NCBI GenBank assembly: GCA_964630265.1
Contig: CAZVRW010000027.1
Span: 1 to 36,540 of the forward strand
Reading direction: 5' to 3'
From: CAZBWP01 sp964630265
GTDB taxonomy: Bacteria > Pseudomonadota > Alphaproteobacteria > Rhodospirillales > Defluviicoccaceae
DNA: 36,540 nucleotides
The notes under the pieces were generated by a model that saw only the letters and a list, made by a program, of their open reading frames with translations, had not been told where the DNA came from and did not search any database. This document shows, one piece after another, positions 1-7,688 of this stretch; the first letter of the stretch is position 1; each line of letters begins with the position of its first letter. A program made the position numbers and the translations under genes.

Positions 1-3
1 CGG

Positions 4-642
4 CTACCAGCGGAGGGTCATTTTGTCGCCGCGGACTTCGTAGCCTTCCAGGCGGCCGAGGAAGCTCATGCCGAGCAGTGCCATGCCCGGCATCGGCCGC
101 TCGGTGACGTGCGCCGGCATGTTGCGCAGCCGCACCGGGCCGACGCCGAGGTTGCGGATGGTTACCGGCGCGGTGCGGGCGATGCCGTTGGCGGTGCGAC
201 TCCGCTGGGTGAAGTCGGCGTCGACCAGCCGCAGGCCGGCGGCGCGGGCGGTGTCCGGGCCCAGGGTGATGCCGCTGGCGCCGGTGTCGATGATGAAGCG
301 GACGGCGGTGCCGTCGATGGCGCCGTCGATCCAGAAATGGCCGCGAGAGTCGGCGCGCAACACCACGGTGCGGGCCGACGCCGGCGCGCCCGCCCCGCTC
401 GCGCCCGATTGCGACGCCGCCGGACGAACGGCGGCGCGGGGCCGGCCAGCGCGGGATGCCGGCGGTTCCGCGGACGAAGGCTCGGTCGCCCTGTCTGGCG
501 AGGCCGGGCGGACGCCGCCCGCGGTCTCGCCGGGGACGGCATCAAGCAGGTCAACGACAATGGTGACGGCCATCGCTGCCACGATGCAGCCAAGCAGCGC
601 CTTGCCCAAGCGCGCCCCGACGGGGCTTGCCATGTCGGTCAT
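4..642 (-). CDS. Membrane-anchored retropepsin-like aspartic protease (TIGR02281-like)
   Basis: The protein is 212 aa. A hydrophobic segment at about residues 13-33 looks like a signal anchor. It is followed by a low-complexity Ala/Pro/Arg linker to about residue 90 and then a single retropepsin-type domain. The catalytic motif is Asp119-Thr-Gly-Ala-Ser, followed by a hydrophobic-hydrophobic-Gly motif near LLGMSFLGRL at the C-terminus. Such clan AA single-domain proteases work as homodimers, and the domain is expected to face the periplasm. The substrate is unknown. The start is the first ATG after the stop of the small upstream ORF, 9 nt away, so the two are probably co-transcribed. The stop codon lies 3 nt inside the window edge, so the gene is complete. 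Family assignment is good; the physiological role is not known to me. Confidence 0.85.
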   Translation of the reverse strand: MTDMASPVGARLGKALLGCIVAAMAVTIVVDLLDAVPGETAGGVRPASPDRATEPSSAEPPASRAGRPRAAVRPAASQSGASGAGAPASARTVVLRADSRGHFWIDGAIDGTAVRFIIDTGASGITLGPDTARAAGLRLVDADFTQRSRTANGIARTAPVTIRNLGVGPVRLRNMPAHVTERPMPGMALLGMSFLGRLEGYEVRGDKMTLRW

Positions 643-651
643 GCGCGAGAC

Positions 652-798
652 TCAGAACGTGAGGGAGGCCAGCAGCACGGTGCCGGCATAGAGGAGCAGG
701 TGTGCCGCCGTTCGCGCCTGCGCCCGCTGTCGCCGCCGGCAGAAGATGCGCCGCGCCGCCGGCACGCTCGCGGATCCCGGGAAACCGATCGCCGTCAT
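652..798 (-). CDS. Small putative membrane protein, 48 aa
   Basis: I do not recognise this ORF. It starts with ATG behind a GAAGG sequence at 7-nt spacing. It encodes a basic N-terminal half (an Arg-rich stretch around residues 16-29) and a hydrophobic C-terminal helix at about residues 34-48 (LLLYAGTVLLASLTF). It ends 9 nt before the retropepsin start. A small basic protein with one membrane helix, tightly coupled to a membrane protease gene, could be a partner or a translational leader; that is inference. It could also be spurious, since high-GC DNA produces many short open frames. The 139 nt between it and clpS hold no other convincing gene. Confidence 0.4.
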   Translation of the reverse strand: MTAIGFPGSASVPAARRIFCRRRQRAQARTAAHLLLYAGTVLLASLTF

Positions 799-937
799 GC
801 CAAAACCTTCGGGAGAGGCCGCGAGCACGGCGGATCCTGCCGCGTGCGGCGCGTTGCGCGACCCATTCTCCGGTCGCGTCGGTCATCGCACGGCAGTCTA
901 ACAAGGGGAAGGTTGGCAAACGGTTACCGGGACGGCG

Positions 938-1243
938 TTACGCTTCCGGTTCGGTGGCGAAGTGCAGCGGATAGCCAGCCTGCTGGCCCTCCTCGGTGGC
1001 GGCGTTGGCCTTGGTCTCGGCGACGTCGCGAGTGTAGACGGCGACAACGGCGACGCCTTGCGTATGCGCCGCCCACATCACCGCGTGCGCGCGTTCTTCC
1101 GCCATGCCGAACACCTGCTTCAGCACCGTCACCACGAAGTCGCGGGGCGTGAAGTCGTCGTTCAACAGCAGGACCTTATAGAGCGGCGGCCGCTGCAGCT
1201 TCAGCCGGGTGCGGCTCCTGGTCCTCGTCTTGGGCACGGCCAT
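938..1243 (-). CDS. clpS: ATP-dependent Clp protease adaptor ClpS
   Basis: The protein is 101 aa, the usual ClpS length. It has a disordered basic N-terminus followed by the ClpS core, with LLNDDFTPRDFVV and the later HTQGVAVVAVYTRDVAETK. ClpS binds N-degron substrates (bulky hydrophobic N-terminal residues) and delivers them to ClpA in the ClpAP protease in the cytoplasm. The Asn-Asp-Asp loop and the His of HTQG match the substrate-binding pocket. The start at 1243 is chosen because GGAGG lies 5 nt upstream. An in-frame ATG at 1258 has a Shine-Dalgarno match too close to it, and the frame stays open further up only because it runs into the 26-bp tandem array. ClpA is not in the window. Confidence 0.95.
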   Translation of the reverse strand: MAVPKTRTRSRTRLKLQRPPLYKVLLLNDDFTPRDFVVTVLKQVFGMAEERAHAVMWAAHTQGVAVVAVYTRDVAETKANAATEEGQQAGYPLHFATEPEA

Positions 1244-1293
1244 CCCCGCCTCCACCATCTCCCGCCTTTGCCGATGGTACGCAACATCGCCCT

Positions 1294-1423
1294 GCGGCGC
1301 CAGTCGCCGCAGTAATGATGCGGCGCCCGTCGCCGCATTGATCGCGCGGCGCCCGTCGCCGCATTGATCGCGCGGCGCCCGTCGCCGCATTGATCGCGCG
1401 GCGCCCGTCGCCGCGTGGATGGC
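1294..1423. repeat. 26-bp tandem array, five units, each with hairpin potential
   Basis: Five head-to-tail 26-bp units occupy 1294-1319, 1320-1345, 1346-1371, 1372-1397 and 1398-1423. The three middle units are identical. The first is degenerate (ends agtaatgat) and the last differs in its second half (gtggatggc). Every middle unit contains the inverted repeat GCGGCG-CCCGT-CGCCGC, able to form a 6-bp stem with a 5-nt loop, followed by ATTGATCGC. The array fills the space between the divergent starts of clpS (1243) and pncB (1477), 51 bp and 53 bp away respectively. It has no spacers, so it is not CRISPR. Its function is unknown: regulator-binding sites, a structured leader or a simple expansion are all possible. 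Confidence 0.9.
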
Positions 1424-1476
1424 GCCGCGGCCGTCGGCTGGTCTATGTAGGGTCGGACCCAGGGCCGGAGGATTGC

Positions 1477-2814
1477 ATGGATATCCGCACGTCGCCGCTG
1501 CTCACCGATCTGTATCAGCTGAACATGATCCAGGGCTATCTGGACCACGACATGACCGACACGGCGGTGTTCGAGTTCTTCGCCCGCAAACTGCCGCCCG
1601 GCCGAGGCTTCCTGCTTGCCGCCGGCCTGGAACAGGCGCTCGTCTTCCTGGAGACGACACGCTTCGGCGACGAGGAACTGGCTTGGCTGAAGCGCTCCGG
1701 CCGCTTCCGCGACAACGCCATCGACTACCTGGCGGCGTTCCGCTTTCGCGGCGATGTCCACGCGGTGCCAGAGGGCACGCCGGTGTTCGCCGACGAGCCG
1801 ATCCTGCGCGTCACCGCGCCGCTGCCGGTCGCCCAGCTGGTGGAGACCCGGCTGATCAACATCCTGCACTTCCAGACGCTGATCGCCTCCAAGGCGGCGC
1901 GGATGGTGCTGGCCGCCGCGGGGCGGACGCTGGTGGATTTCGGCCTGCGCCGGGCGCACGCCGCCGAGGCCGGGCTGTTCGCGGCACGGGCCGCCTACCT
2001 CGCCGGCTTCGCCGGCACCGCCACCGTCGCCGCCGACGTCGCCTACGGCGTGCCGCTCTACGGCACCATGGCGCACGCCTTCGTCCAGGCGCACGACGAC
2101 GAGACGCTGGCATTCGAGCACTTCGCCCGCTCCCGACCCGAGGGCGTGGTGCTGCTGATCGACACCTACGACACCCCCGACGGCGCGCGCCGCGTCGTCG
2201 ACCTCGCGCCCCGCCTCGCCGCCGATGGCATCAGCGTGCGCGGCGTGCGGCTGGATTCCGGCGATCTGGCGCAGCATGCGCGCACGGTGCGGGCGATCCT
2301 GGACGCGGGCGGTCTCGACGCCGTGCGGATCTTCGCCAGCGGCGGGCTCGACGAGCAAAGGATCGCCGCGCTGGTGCGGAGCGGCGCGCCCATCGACGCC
2401 TTCGGTGTCGGCTCCAGCCTGGTCACCGGCGACGACGCGGCGGCCCTCGACTGCGCCTACAAGCTGCAGGAGTACGCCGGCCTGCCGCGCCGCAAGCACT
2501 CCGAGGGCAAGGTGACATGGCCCGGACGGAAGCAGATCTTCCGGCGTCGCGATGCCGACGGCAGCCTCATGGGCGACGTCCTGACGATCGAGGGGGATGA
2601 GCAGGAGGGGACGCCCCTGGTGCAGCCGATGCTGCGCGGCGGCCGCCGCGTCGCGCCGGCGCCGAGTCTCGATGCCATCCGGGCCCACGCCGCCGCCGAG
2701 ATCGCGGCGCTGCCGGCGGCGCTGCGCCGCCTGGACGCCACGCCGCCGGCGGTCACCGTGGCACCGGCGCTGCACCGTCTCGCCGAGGAGACCGACCGCC
2801 ACCGCGGCGCTTGA
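1477..2814 (+). CDS. pncB: Nicotinate phosphoribosyltransferase
   Basis: The protein is 445 aa and catalyses nicotinate + PRPP (with ATP) to nicotinate mononucleotide, the Preiss-Handler salvage route to NAD, in the cytoplasm. Visible family features are LLTDLYQLNM at the N-terminus (residues 8-17), DFGLRRAH at 154-161, GTMAH at 196-200 with the conserved His200, RLDSGDL, the phosphate-binding ASGGLDE, and DAFGVGS near the end of the barrel. The length and motifs match the longer bacterial NAPRTase type (TIGR01513-like). The start at 1477 is supported by GGAGG 5 nt upstream and by the immediate TDLYQLNM core. The open frame extends upstream to 1390 only through repeat sequence. The downstream phosphatase follows in the same direction. 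Confidence 0.95.
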   Translation: MDIRTSPLLTDLYQLNMIQGYLDHDMTDTAVFEFFARKLPPGRGFLLAAGLEQALVFLETTRFGDEELAWLKRSGRFRDNAIDYLAAFRFRGDVHAVPEGTPVFADEPILRVTAPLPVAQLVETRLINILHFQTLIASKAARMVLAAAGRTLVDFGLRRAHAAEAGLFAARAAYLAGFAGTATVAADVAYGVPLYGTMAHAFVQAHDDETLAFEHFARSRPEGVVLLIDTYDTPDGARRVVDLAPRLAADGISVRGVRLDSGDLAQHARTVRAILDAGGLDAVRIFASGGLDEQRIAALVRSGAPIDAFGVGSSLVTGDDAAALDCAYKLQEYAGLPRRKHSEGKVTWPGRKQIFRRRDADGSLMGDVLTIEGDEQEGTPLVQPMLRGGRRVAPAPSLDAIRAHAAAEIAALPAALRRLDATPPAVTVAPALHRLAEETDRHRGA

Positions 2815-2879
2815 CCGGCGCGGCGTTGCTTCGCAGGGTAGCGATCGGGTCGTCGAGGACATGGCGGGAGGCGCGCTGT

Positions 2880-3524
2880 ATGTGGAGTTGGTCGCTGAAT
2901 TGGGGCGAGGTGCGGGGGGATCTGGTCATCGGCTCGTGTCCGATGACGCCGGACGACGTGCCGACCATCCGGTCGGGCACCGGCGCCACGGCCCTGCTGT
3001 CGCTGCAGACGGAGGAGTGTCGCGGTGCCTTCGCCATCGACCTGGACGGCATCCGCCGGGCCTGCACGCAACACGACATGACGATCAGCGTCGCACCGAT
3101 GCGCGACTTCGACCCGCCCGATCAGCGCCGCCACCTGCCAACGGCGGTCGCCGAACTGCTGCACTTGCTGGCCCGCGGCAACCGCGTCTACGTGCATTGC
3201 ACCGCCGGCATCAACCGCGCGCCGCTGACGGTGCTCGCCTACCTCACGTACGTGGAGGAACTCAGCCGCGAGCACGCGCTGGCCCAAATCCTCGCCGGGC
3301 GACCCGAGGCGGAGCCCTACTGGGAAGCCTACGACGGCTGCTGGGCCGACCTGGTCGAGCGCTTGCGGGACTCCATCGCCTACCACGCCTACATGCTGGC
3401 CGAGCGTGACCCGCTCGGCACGCCCGAAGGTCACTGGTGGCGGGCCGAGCGTGAGGTGATACGCAACGACTTCCTCGGGCAGATGGCCGGCCGCCCGCCG
3501 CGCCGCGATCCGCACAGGGAGTGA
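2880..3524 (+). CDS. Dual-specificity phosphatase, SEX4/glucan-phosphatase-like
   Basis: The protein is 214 aa with the cysteine-phosphatase signature HCTAGINR (Cys107, Arg113), that is, HCx5R. The stretch RDFDPPD (Asp76, Asp78) about 30 residues upstream can supply the general acid. The N-terminal layout (GDLVIGSCPMTPDDV, then LLSLQTEE) and the active-site context CTAGxxRAP resemble plant SEX4/LSF glucan phosphatases more than ordinary bacterial tyrosine phosphatases; this comparison is from memory. No carbohydrate-binding module is visible. ATG 2880 is preferred because GGGAGG lies 8 nt upstream. A TTG at 2811, overlapping the pncB stop, is an alternative. It may be co-transcribed with pncB. 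The substrate (phosphoglucan, protein or nucleotide) cannot be told from the sequence. Confidence 0.8.
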   Translation: MWSWSLNWGEVRGDLVIGSCPMTPDDVPTIRSGTGATALLSLQTEECRGAFAIDLDGIRRACTQHDMTISVAPMRDFDPPDQRRHLPTAVAELLHLLARGNRVYVHCTAGINRAPLTVLAYLTYVEELSREHALAQILAGRPEAEPYWEAYDGCWADLVERLRDSIAYHAYMLAERDPLGTPEGHWWRAEREVIRNDFLGQMAGRPPRRDPHRE

Positions 3525-3676
3525 CAGCCGCGGGGGGTGAAATCCGCCGTGGCGTGCTTGGCGCCGTGGCCGTGTCGTTGCGGATTCTGCCGAGCCGGCC
3601 GGGCGTCCGCCACCCTTTCAGGGCATTGATGGTGCTCGTTTCGGGGTGGTCGGTCCGCGGTTAGTGCTTGATCCAT

Positions 3677-3691
3677 TTAGGCTTTTCTTAA
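3677..3691 (+). promoter_or_regulatory. CtrA-box-like site upstream of sciP
   Basis: The sequence is TTAG-GCTTTTC-TTAA, one mismatch from the CtrA consensus TTAA-N7-TTAA. It lies 60 bp upstream of the sciP start in a stretch that is AT-rich for this window. The rest of the 227-bp gap after the phosphatase gene (3525-3751) holds no gene I can support. CtrA control of sciP is known in Caulobacter; here it is inferred from the match alone. Confidence 0.55.
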
Positions 3692-3751
3692 CGGCACGGC
3701 GCTAGGGTCCGGCCCGCGAGCCAATCCGGCCGACAGCGATGGGCGACGACG

Positions 3752-4039
3752 ATGGATCAAGCACACGGGCGGCCCCTGCCTCCGGCAACCTCCGCTCCGA
3801 CCAAGGCTGCCGGGCGCCGTGACCGGTTGCCCCTGGATCTGCTGCCGCCGCCGAATACGGTGCGCTGGGTGGCGCGCCGCAAGGCACAGGTGGTCACCGC
3901 CGTCCGCGAGGGCGTGCTGACCCTGGAAGAGGCGTGCGCCCGCTACGCCCTGTCGGTGGAAGAGTTCTGCGCTTGGCAGCGCTGTTTCGACCGCGAAGGC
4001 GTGCGCGGCCTCCGGGTCCGCGCCCGCTCGACGGAGTGA
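3752..4039 (+). CDS. sciP: CtrA inhibitor SciP (DUF1153)
   Basis: The protein is 95 aa with a variable N-terminus of about 30 residues followed by the highly conserved SciP helix-turn-helix region: LPPPNTVRWVARRKAQVVTAV, then LTLEEACARYALSVEEFCAWQ and GVRGLRV. In Caulobacter SciP accumulates in G1, binds CtrA at promoters and blocks CtrA-driven transcription. Here it sits directly upstream of the flagellar run, about 14 kb from ctrA itself. The start ATG lacks a strong Shine-Dalgarno sequence, so the first few residues are uncertain. Cys73 and Cys78, within the second helical part, are not residues I recall as conserved. The assignment rests on the near-continuous match to the family core. 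Confidence 0.93.
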   Translation: MDQAHGRPLPPATSAPTKAAGRRDRLPLDLLPPPNTVRWVARRKAQVVTAVREGVLTLEEACARYALSVEEFCAWQRCFDREGVRGLRVRARSTE

Positions 4040-4091
4040 CGGCGAACCGTCATCCGCCGCGCCGCATCACCCGGCAAAAACTGCCCGGTCG

Positions 4092-4106
4092 TTAAGGCTC
4101 CGTTCA
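4092..4106 (+). promoter_or_regulatory. CtrA-box-like site upstream of fliF
   Basis: The sequence is TTAA-GGCTCCG-TTCA, one mismatch from TTAA-N7-TTAA, placed 70 bp before the fliF start in the sciP-fliF gap. It is a candidate for direct CtrA control of the flagellar operon. No sigma-54 GG-N10-GC pair was seen in this gap. Confidence 0.5.
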
Positions 4107-4175
4107 CCAAACCCCGGCTAGCGTCCACGGCATCGCAGACGTACCGGCCCACGGCGGCCGGGCACGAGGGGCGCC

Positions 4176-5834
4176 ATGGAGTCGGTTCTACACGTCATTC
4201 GCAGTCTCGGGGTGGTTCGGCTGGTGGCCATCGGCGCCGTCCTGCTGCTGGTCACCGGCTTCTTCGTCGTCATCCTCACGCGAATGTCGGGGGACGAATA
4301 CGCCCTGCTCTATGCCGACCTGGACGCCACGGACTCGGCGCAGATCGTACGCACCCTGGAGCGACAGGGCGTCCCCTACCAGCTCACCGAGAGCGGCAAG
4401 ACGCTCCACGTTCCCGCCGATCTGGTGCCACAGACGCGCATGCAACTCGCCGATGCCGGGCTGCCGTCGGGCGGCTCCATGGGCTACGAACTGTTCGACG
4501 ATAGCGATGCCTTTGGGACCACCAACTTCCTGCAGAACGTCAATCTGGTGCGCGCGCTCGAGGGCGAACTGGCCCGGACCATCCGCGCCATCGACGGCGT
4601 TCGCGCGGCGCGCGTTCATCTGGTGCTGCCGAAGCGCGAGCTGTTCAGCCGACAGCGGCAGGAGCCGAGCGCCTCGATCGTTCTCACCCTCGCCTCCCGA
4701 CGCGGCCTGGCGGCGGCACAGGTGGTGGCGATCCAGAACCTGGTGGCGTCGGCGGTGCCGGGCCTGCAACCCAACCGCATCTCCGTGGTCGACGCCTCGG
4801 GCAATCTGCTCGCCGGTGGCTTCGAAGGCGCCGAAGGCGGGGTCGCCCTGACCAACAAGGCGGAGGAGCAGCGGATCCGCTACCAAGCACATTTGGCGTC
4901 GACCATCGAACGCTTGCTGGAGCGGACGGTGGGGCCGGGCCGGGTGCGCGCCGAAGTGACGGCCGACATGGACTTCGACCGGATCAACACCAGCGAGGAG
5001 ACCTATGATCCGGACGGCCAGGTGGTGCGCTCCAGCCAGTCGGTTGAGGCCGAGTCGGAGAGCCGCGAGGGCACCGGCGAACCGCCTGTCGGTGTCGCCA
5101 CCAACCTGCCCGATCCCGCGTTCGCCCTCGACGAGGGGGCATCGGCCGAGACCACCGAGCGTCGGCTCGAGGAAGTGGTCAACTACGAAATCTCGAAGCG
5201 CGTGGTCAATCACGTGCGGGAGGCGGGCGTCGTCAACCGGCTGTCGGTGGCGGTGCTGGTGGATGGCCTCTACGGCACGGACGCCGAGGGCAACGCCGTC
5301 TACCAGCCGCGTTCCCAGGACGAGATCAACCTGCTTGCCAGCCTGGTGCGCAGCGCCGTCGGCTTCGATGCCGAACGCGGCGACACGGTCGAAGTGATCA
5401 ACATGCGCTTCGTCGACCTGGAGCCCCTGGGCGGCGAGGGCATCGAACTGCTGTTCGGTCTGGACAAGCAGGATCTGCTGAAATTCGCGCAGTACCTGGT
5501 GCTCTGCATCTTCGCGCTGCTGGTGATCCTGCTGGTCATCCGGCCGCTGCTGGCACGCACCCTGGAAGCGCTACCGATGCCGGCGACCGGGCCGATGGGC
5601 GACCTGCTGACGCACGACGACGGCACGCCGGCGCTGACCGGCCCGGAGTCCGGCGGCCTGATGGCGCGCAGCGAGAAGACGCCGGACGACAGCGAACTGG
5701 AGGAGATGATCGACCTGGACCGCGTCGAGGGCCGGGTGCGGGCCTCGACCGTCAACAAGGTCGGCGAGATCGTCTCCAAACATCCGGACGAGGCGATCAG
5801 CATCCTCCGCAACTGGCTCCACGAAGACGACTGA
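4176..5834 (+). CDS. fliF: Flagellar MS-ring protein FliF
   Basis: The protein is 552 aa, the usual length. It forms the MS ring in the inner membrane and houses the export gate. A first membrane helix spans about residues 13-34. The conserved ring-building regions follow (YALLYADLDATDSAQIV, GSMGYELFDDSDAFGTTNFLQNVNLVRALEGELARTI and RAARVHLVLPKRELF). A second membrane helix lies at about 435-460 (FAQYLVLCIFALLVILLVI). The C-terminal tail with VNKVGEIVSKHPDEAISILRNWL is the FliG-binding segment. The start has GAGGGG 5 nt upstream. It is the first gene of a ten-gene same-strand run and is followed by fliG after 12 nt. Confidence 0.97.
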   Translation: MESVLHVIRSLGVVRLVAIGAVLLLVTGFFVVILTRMSGDEYALLYADLDATDSAQIVRTLERQGVPYQLTESGKTLHVPADLVPQTRMQLADAGLPSGGSMGYELFDDSDAFGTTNFLQNVNLVRALEGELARTIRAIDGVRAARVHLVLPKRELFSRQRQEPSASIVLTLASRRGLAAAQVVAIQNLVASAVPGLQPNRISVVDASGNLLAGGFEGAEGGVALTNKAEEQRIRYQAHLASTIERLLERTVGPGRVRAEVTADMDFDRINTSEETYDPDGQVVRSSQSVEAESESREGTGEPPVGVATNLPDPAFALDEGASAETTERRLEEVVNYEISKRVVNHVREAGVVNRLSVAVLVDGLYGTDAEGNAVYQPRSQDEINLLASLVRSAVGFDAERGDTVEVINMRFVDLEPLGGEGIELLFGLDKQDLLKFAQYLVLCIFALLVILLVIRPLLARTLEALPMPATGPMGDLLTHDDGTPALTGPESGGLMARSEKTPDDSELEEMIDLDRVEGRVRASTVNKVGEIVSKHPDEAISILRNWLHEDD

Positions 5835-5846
5835 GGCATTTCGGCG

Positions 5847-6866
5847 ATGACCCGTCTGAAAGACGAATACCGGCTGCTGAGCGGCCCGCAGAAAGCGGCG
5901 ATCTTCATGCTGGCGCTGGGCGCCGACCAGGCCAGCCGACTGTTCGAACGCATGGACGACGACGAGATCCGCGACCTCTCGCAGAACATGGCGAACCTGG
6001 GCACCATCAGCGCGACCATCGTCGAACGGCTGTTCGTCGAGTTCGCCGATCAACTCTCCACGTCCGGCTCGCTGGTCGGCAGCTACGACAGCACCGAGCG
6101 GCTGCTCTCGCAATTCATGGACAAGGACCGGGTCAGCCAGATTTTGGAAGAGATCCGCGGCCCCGCCGGCAAGACCATGTGGGACAAGCTCGGCAACGTC
6201 AACGAGGCGGTGCTCGCCAACTACCTGAAGAACGAATACCCGCAGACCGTCGCGGTGGTCCTCTCCAAGGTCAAGTCCGACCACGCCGCCCGGGTCCTCG
6301 GCGTGCTGCCCGAGAACTTCGCCATGGAAGTGGTGATGCGGATGCTGCGCATGGAAACGGTGCAGAAGGACATCCTCGACCACGTGGAACGGACGCTGCG
6401 CACCGAATTCATGACCAACCTGGCGCGCACCGCCCGGCGCGACAGCCACGAGACCATGGCCGACATTTTCAACCACTTCGACCGCAGCACGGAGAGCCGC
6501 TTCATGACCGCGCTGGAAGACCGCAACCGCGAGTCGGCGGATAAGATCAAGCAGTTGATGTTCACCTTCGAGGATCTGGGCCGGCTGGATCCGCAGAGCG
6601 TGCAGATGCTGCTCCGCCGCATCGAGAAGGAGCAGCTCTCCCTGGCACTGAAGGGCGCGTCGGACGCCATCAAGGAGATGTTCTTCGCCAACATGTCGGA
6701 CCGCGCCGGCAAGATGCTGCGCGAGGATATCGAGGCGCTCGGCCCGGTGCGGCTGCGCGACGTCGACGATGCCCAGGCGGCGATCGTCGCCACCGCCAAG
6801 GATCTCGCCGAGTCGGGCGACATCGTCATCGGCACCAGCGGCTCCGGCGACGAGCTGGTCTACTGA
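5847..6866 (+). CDS. fliG: Flagellar motor switch protein FliG
   Basis: The protein is 339 aa, typical for FliG. It links the FliF ring to the C-ring and contacts the stator to generate torque. The N-terminal FliF-binding domain begins with LSGPQKAAIFMLALG. The middle domain carries the EYPQ motif (residues 130-133, normally EHPQ) in NEYPQTVAVVLSKV. The C-terminal domain has the charged torque helix region (FEDLGRLDPQSVQMLLRRIEKEQLSLALKG, then FFANMSDRAGKMLREDIEALGPVR). The Tyr in place of the usual His of EHPQ is a conservative variant also tolerated in alphaproteobacteria, as far as I recall. It lies 12 nt after fliF with only a weak ribosome-binding site, suggesting translation coupled to fliF. 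Confidence 0.97.
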   Translation: MTRLKDEYRLLSGPQKAAIFMLALGADQASRLFERMDDDEIRDLSQNMANLGTISATIVERLFVEFADQLSTSGSLVGSYDSTERLLSQFMDKDRVSQILEEIRGPAGKTMWDKLGNVNEAVLANYLKNEYPQTVAVVLSKVKSDHAARVLGVLPENFAMEVVMRMLRMETVQKDILDHVERTLRTEFMTNLARTARRDSHETMADIFNHFDRSTESRFMTALEDRNRESADKIKQLMFTFEDLGRLDPQSVQMLLRRIEKEQLSLALKGASDAIKEMFFANMSDRAGKMLREDIEALGPVRLRDVDDAQAAIVATAKDLAESGDIVIGTSGSGDELVY

Positions 6867-6885
6867 GCCGACGGTGAGCCCCGCG

Positions 6886-7659
6886 ATGCCCGCAAGCCCC
6901 TTCCTCTTTTCGCGCCGCTTCGATGCGGAGCACGATGACGACGGCACGGTCGCGGCACCGGTCGCGACGCCGTTCGAGGCAGCGGTCGCGACGGCAGGGG
7001 CCGACGTGAGTACCCCGGCCGAGGCGAGCGAGCCGCCCGAGAGGGCCGCGCCGGAACCGGCGCCCGCGGGTTACACGGATGCCGACCTGGAACGGGTCCG
7101 CGCCGCAGCCCACGCCGCCGGCCGCGCCGAGGCCGAGGCGGCGTCGGCGGACGCGGCACAGCTGCGCCTCGCCGCCGCGCTGGAGAGCATCGCCGACCGC
7201 CTGACCAATGCCACGAAAGCGGCGGCGGCCATGGAGACGGCGTGGTCGGCGGCGGCCGCGCGCATCGCCACCGGCGTCGTCCGCAAGATGCTGCCCGCCC
7301 TGCGCCGACGCTCGGCCGACGACGACGTGTTGGAGGTGTTCCGCAGCGTCTTCGCGGGCCAGGCGGAGCCGGCCGCGCTGACCGTCACCGTCGCCGCCGA
7401 ACTGCATGAAGCGGTGGCGCCGAAACTCGCCGAACTGGCGGAGCGCCAGGGCTTCGCGCAACCAGTCGCGGTCACGGCCGACCCGGAGATGGCCGCGGGC
7501 GACTGCCGGATCAGCTGGGCTGGCGGCGGCGCGGTGCGCGATCAGGCGGCCCTGTGGGCCAGCGTTGAAGTCGCCGTCGCCGCGCTTGCCGGCGATGCCC
7601 GTTCACCGGAGACGCCCGCCGAGACGGCGGCCTCCGATCCCCTCGCCTCGGCCGCTTGA
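6886..7659 (+). CDS. fliH: Flagellar assembly protein FliH
   Basis: The protein is 257 aa. FliH binds the export ATPase FliI and docks it to the C-ring protein FliN. The N-terminus is short and polar (FLFSRRFD), followed by an Ala/Pro/Glu-rich low-complexity region to about residue 65. A long helical stretch with spaced Ala/Glu/Arg (about 65-125) comes next, then a C-terminal globular part with LTVTVAAELHEAVAPKLAEL and GDCRISWAGGGAVRD, the latter matching the conserved FliH/HrpE C-terminal strand. ATG 6886 is preferred; an in-frame GTG at 6874 is possible. Position between fliG and fliN strongly supports the call, since FliH sequences are poorly conserved. Confidence 0.88.
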   Translation: MPASPFLFSRRFDAEHDDDGTVAAPVATPFEAAVATAGADVSTPAEASEPPERAAPEPAPAGYTDADLERVRAAAHAAGRAEAEAASADAAQLRLAAALESIADRLTNATKAAAAMETAWSAAAARIATGVVRKMLPALRRRSADDDVLEVFRSVFAGQAEPAALTVTVAAELHEAVAPKLAELAERQGFAQPVAVTADPEMAAGDCRISWAGGGAVRDQAALWASVEVAVAALAGDARSPETPAETAASDPLASAA

Positions 7660-7688
7660 GCCCCCCGGGAGACCGCCAGGAGACCGCC

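Noticed and set aside
551..919. Alternative minus-strand frame overlapping the retropepsin start and the small ORF
   Set aside because: It has no domain, overlaps a well-supported gene in another frame, and lacks a convincing ribosome-binding site.
1294..1423. CRISPR-like array
   Set aside because: The repeats are directly adjacent without spacers and no cas genes are present.
1201..2862. Long minus-strand open frame (over 550 codons) antisense to pncB and into clpS
   Set aside because: It mirrors the codon structure of pncB on the other strand, has low-complexity Arg/Gly/Ala composition and no recognisable domain. High-GC genes regularly leave such open shadows.
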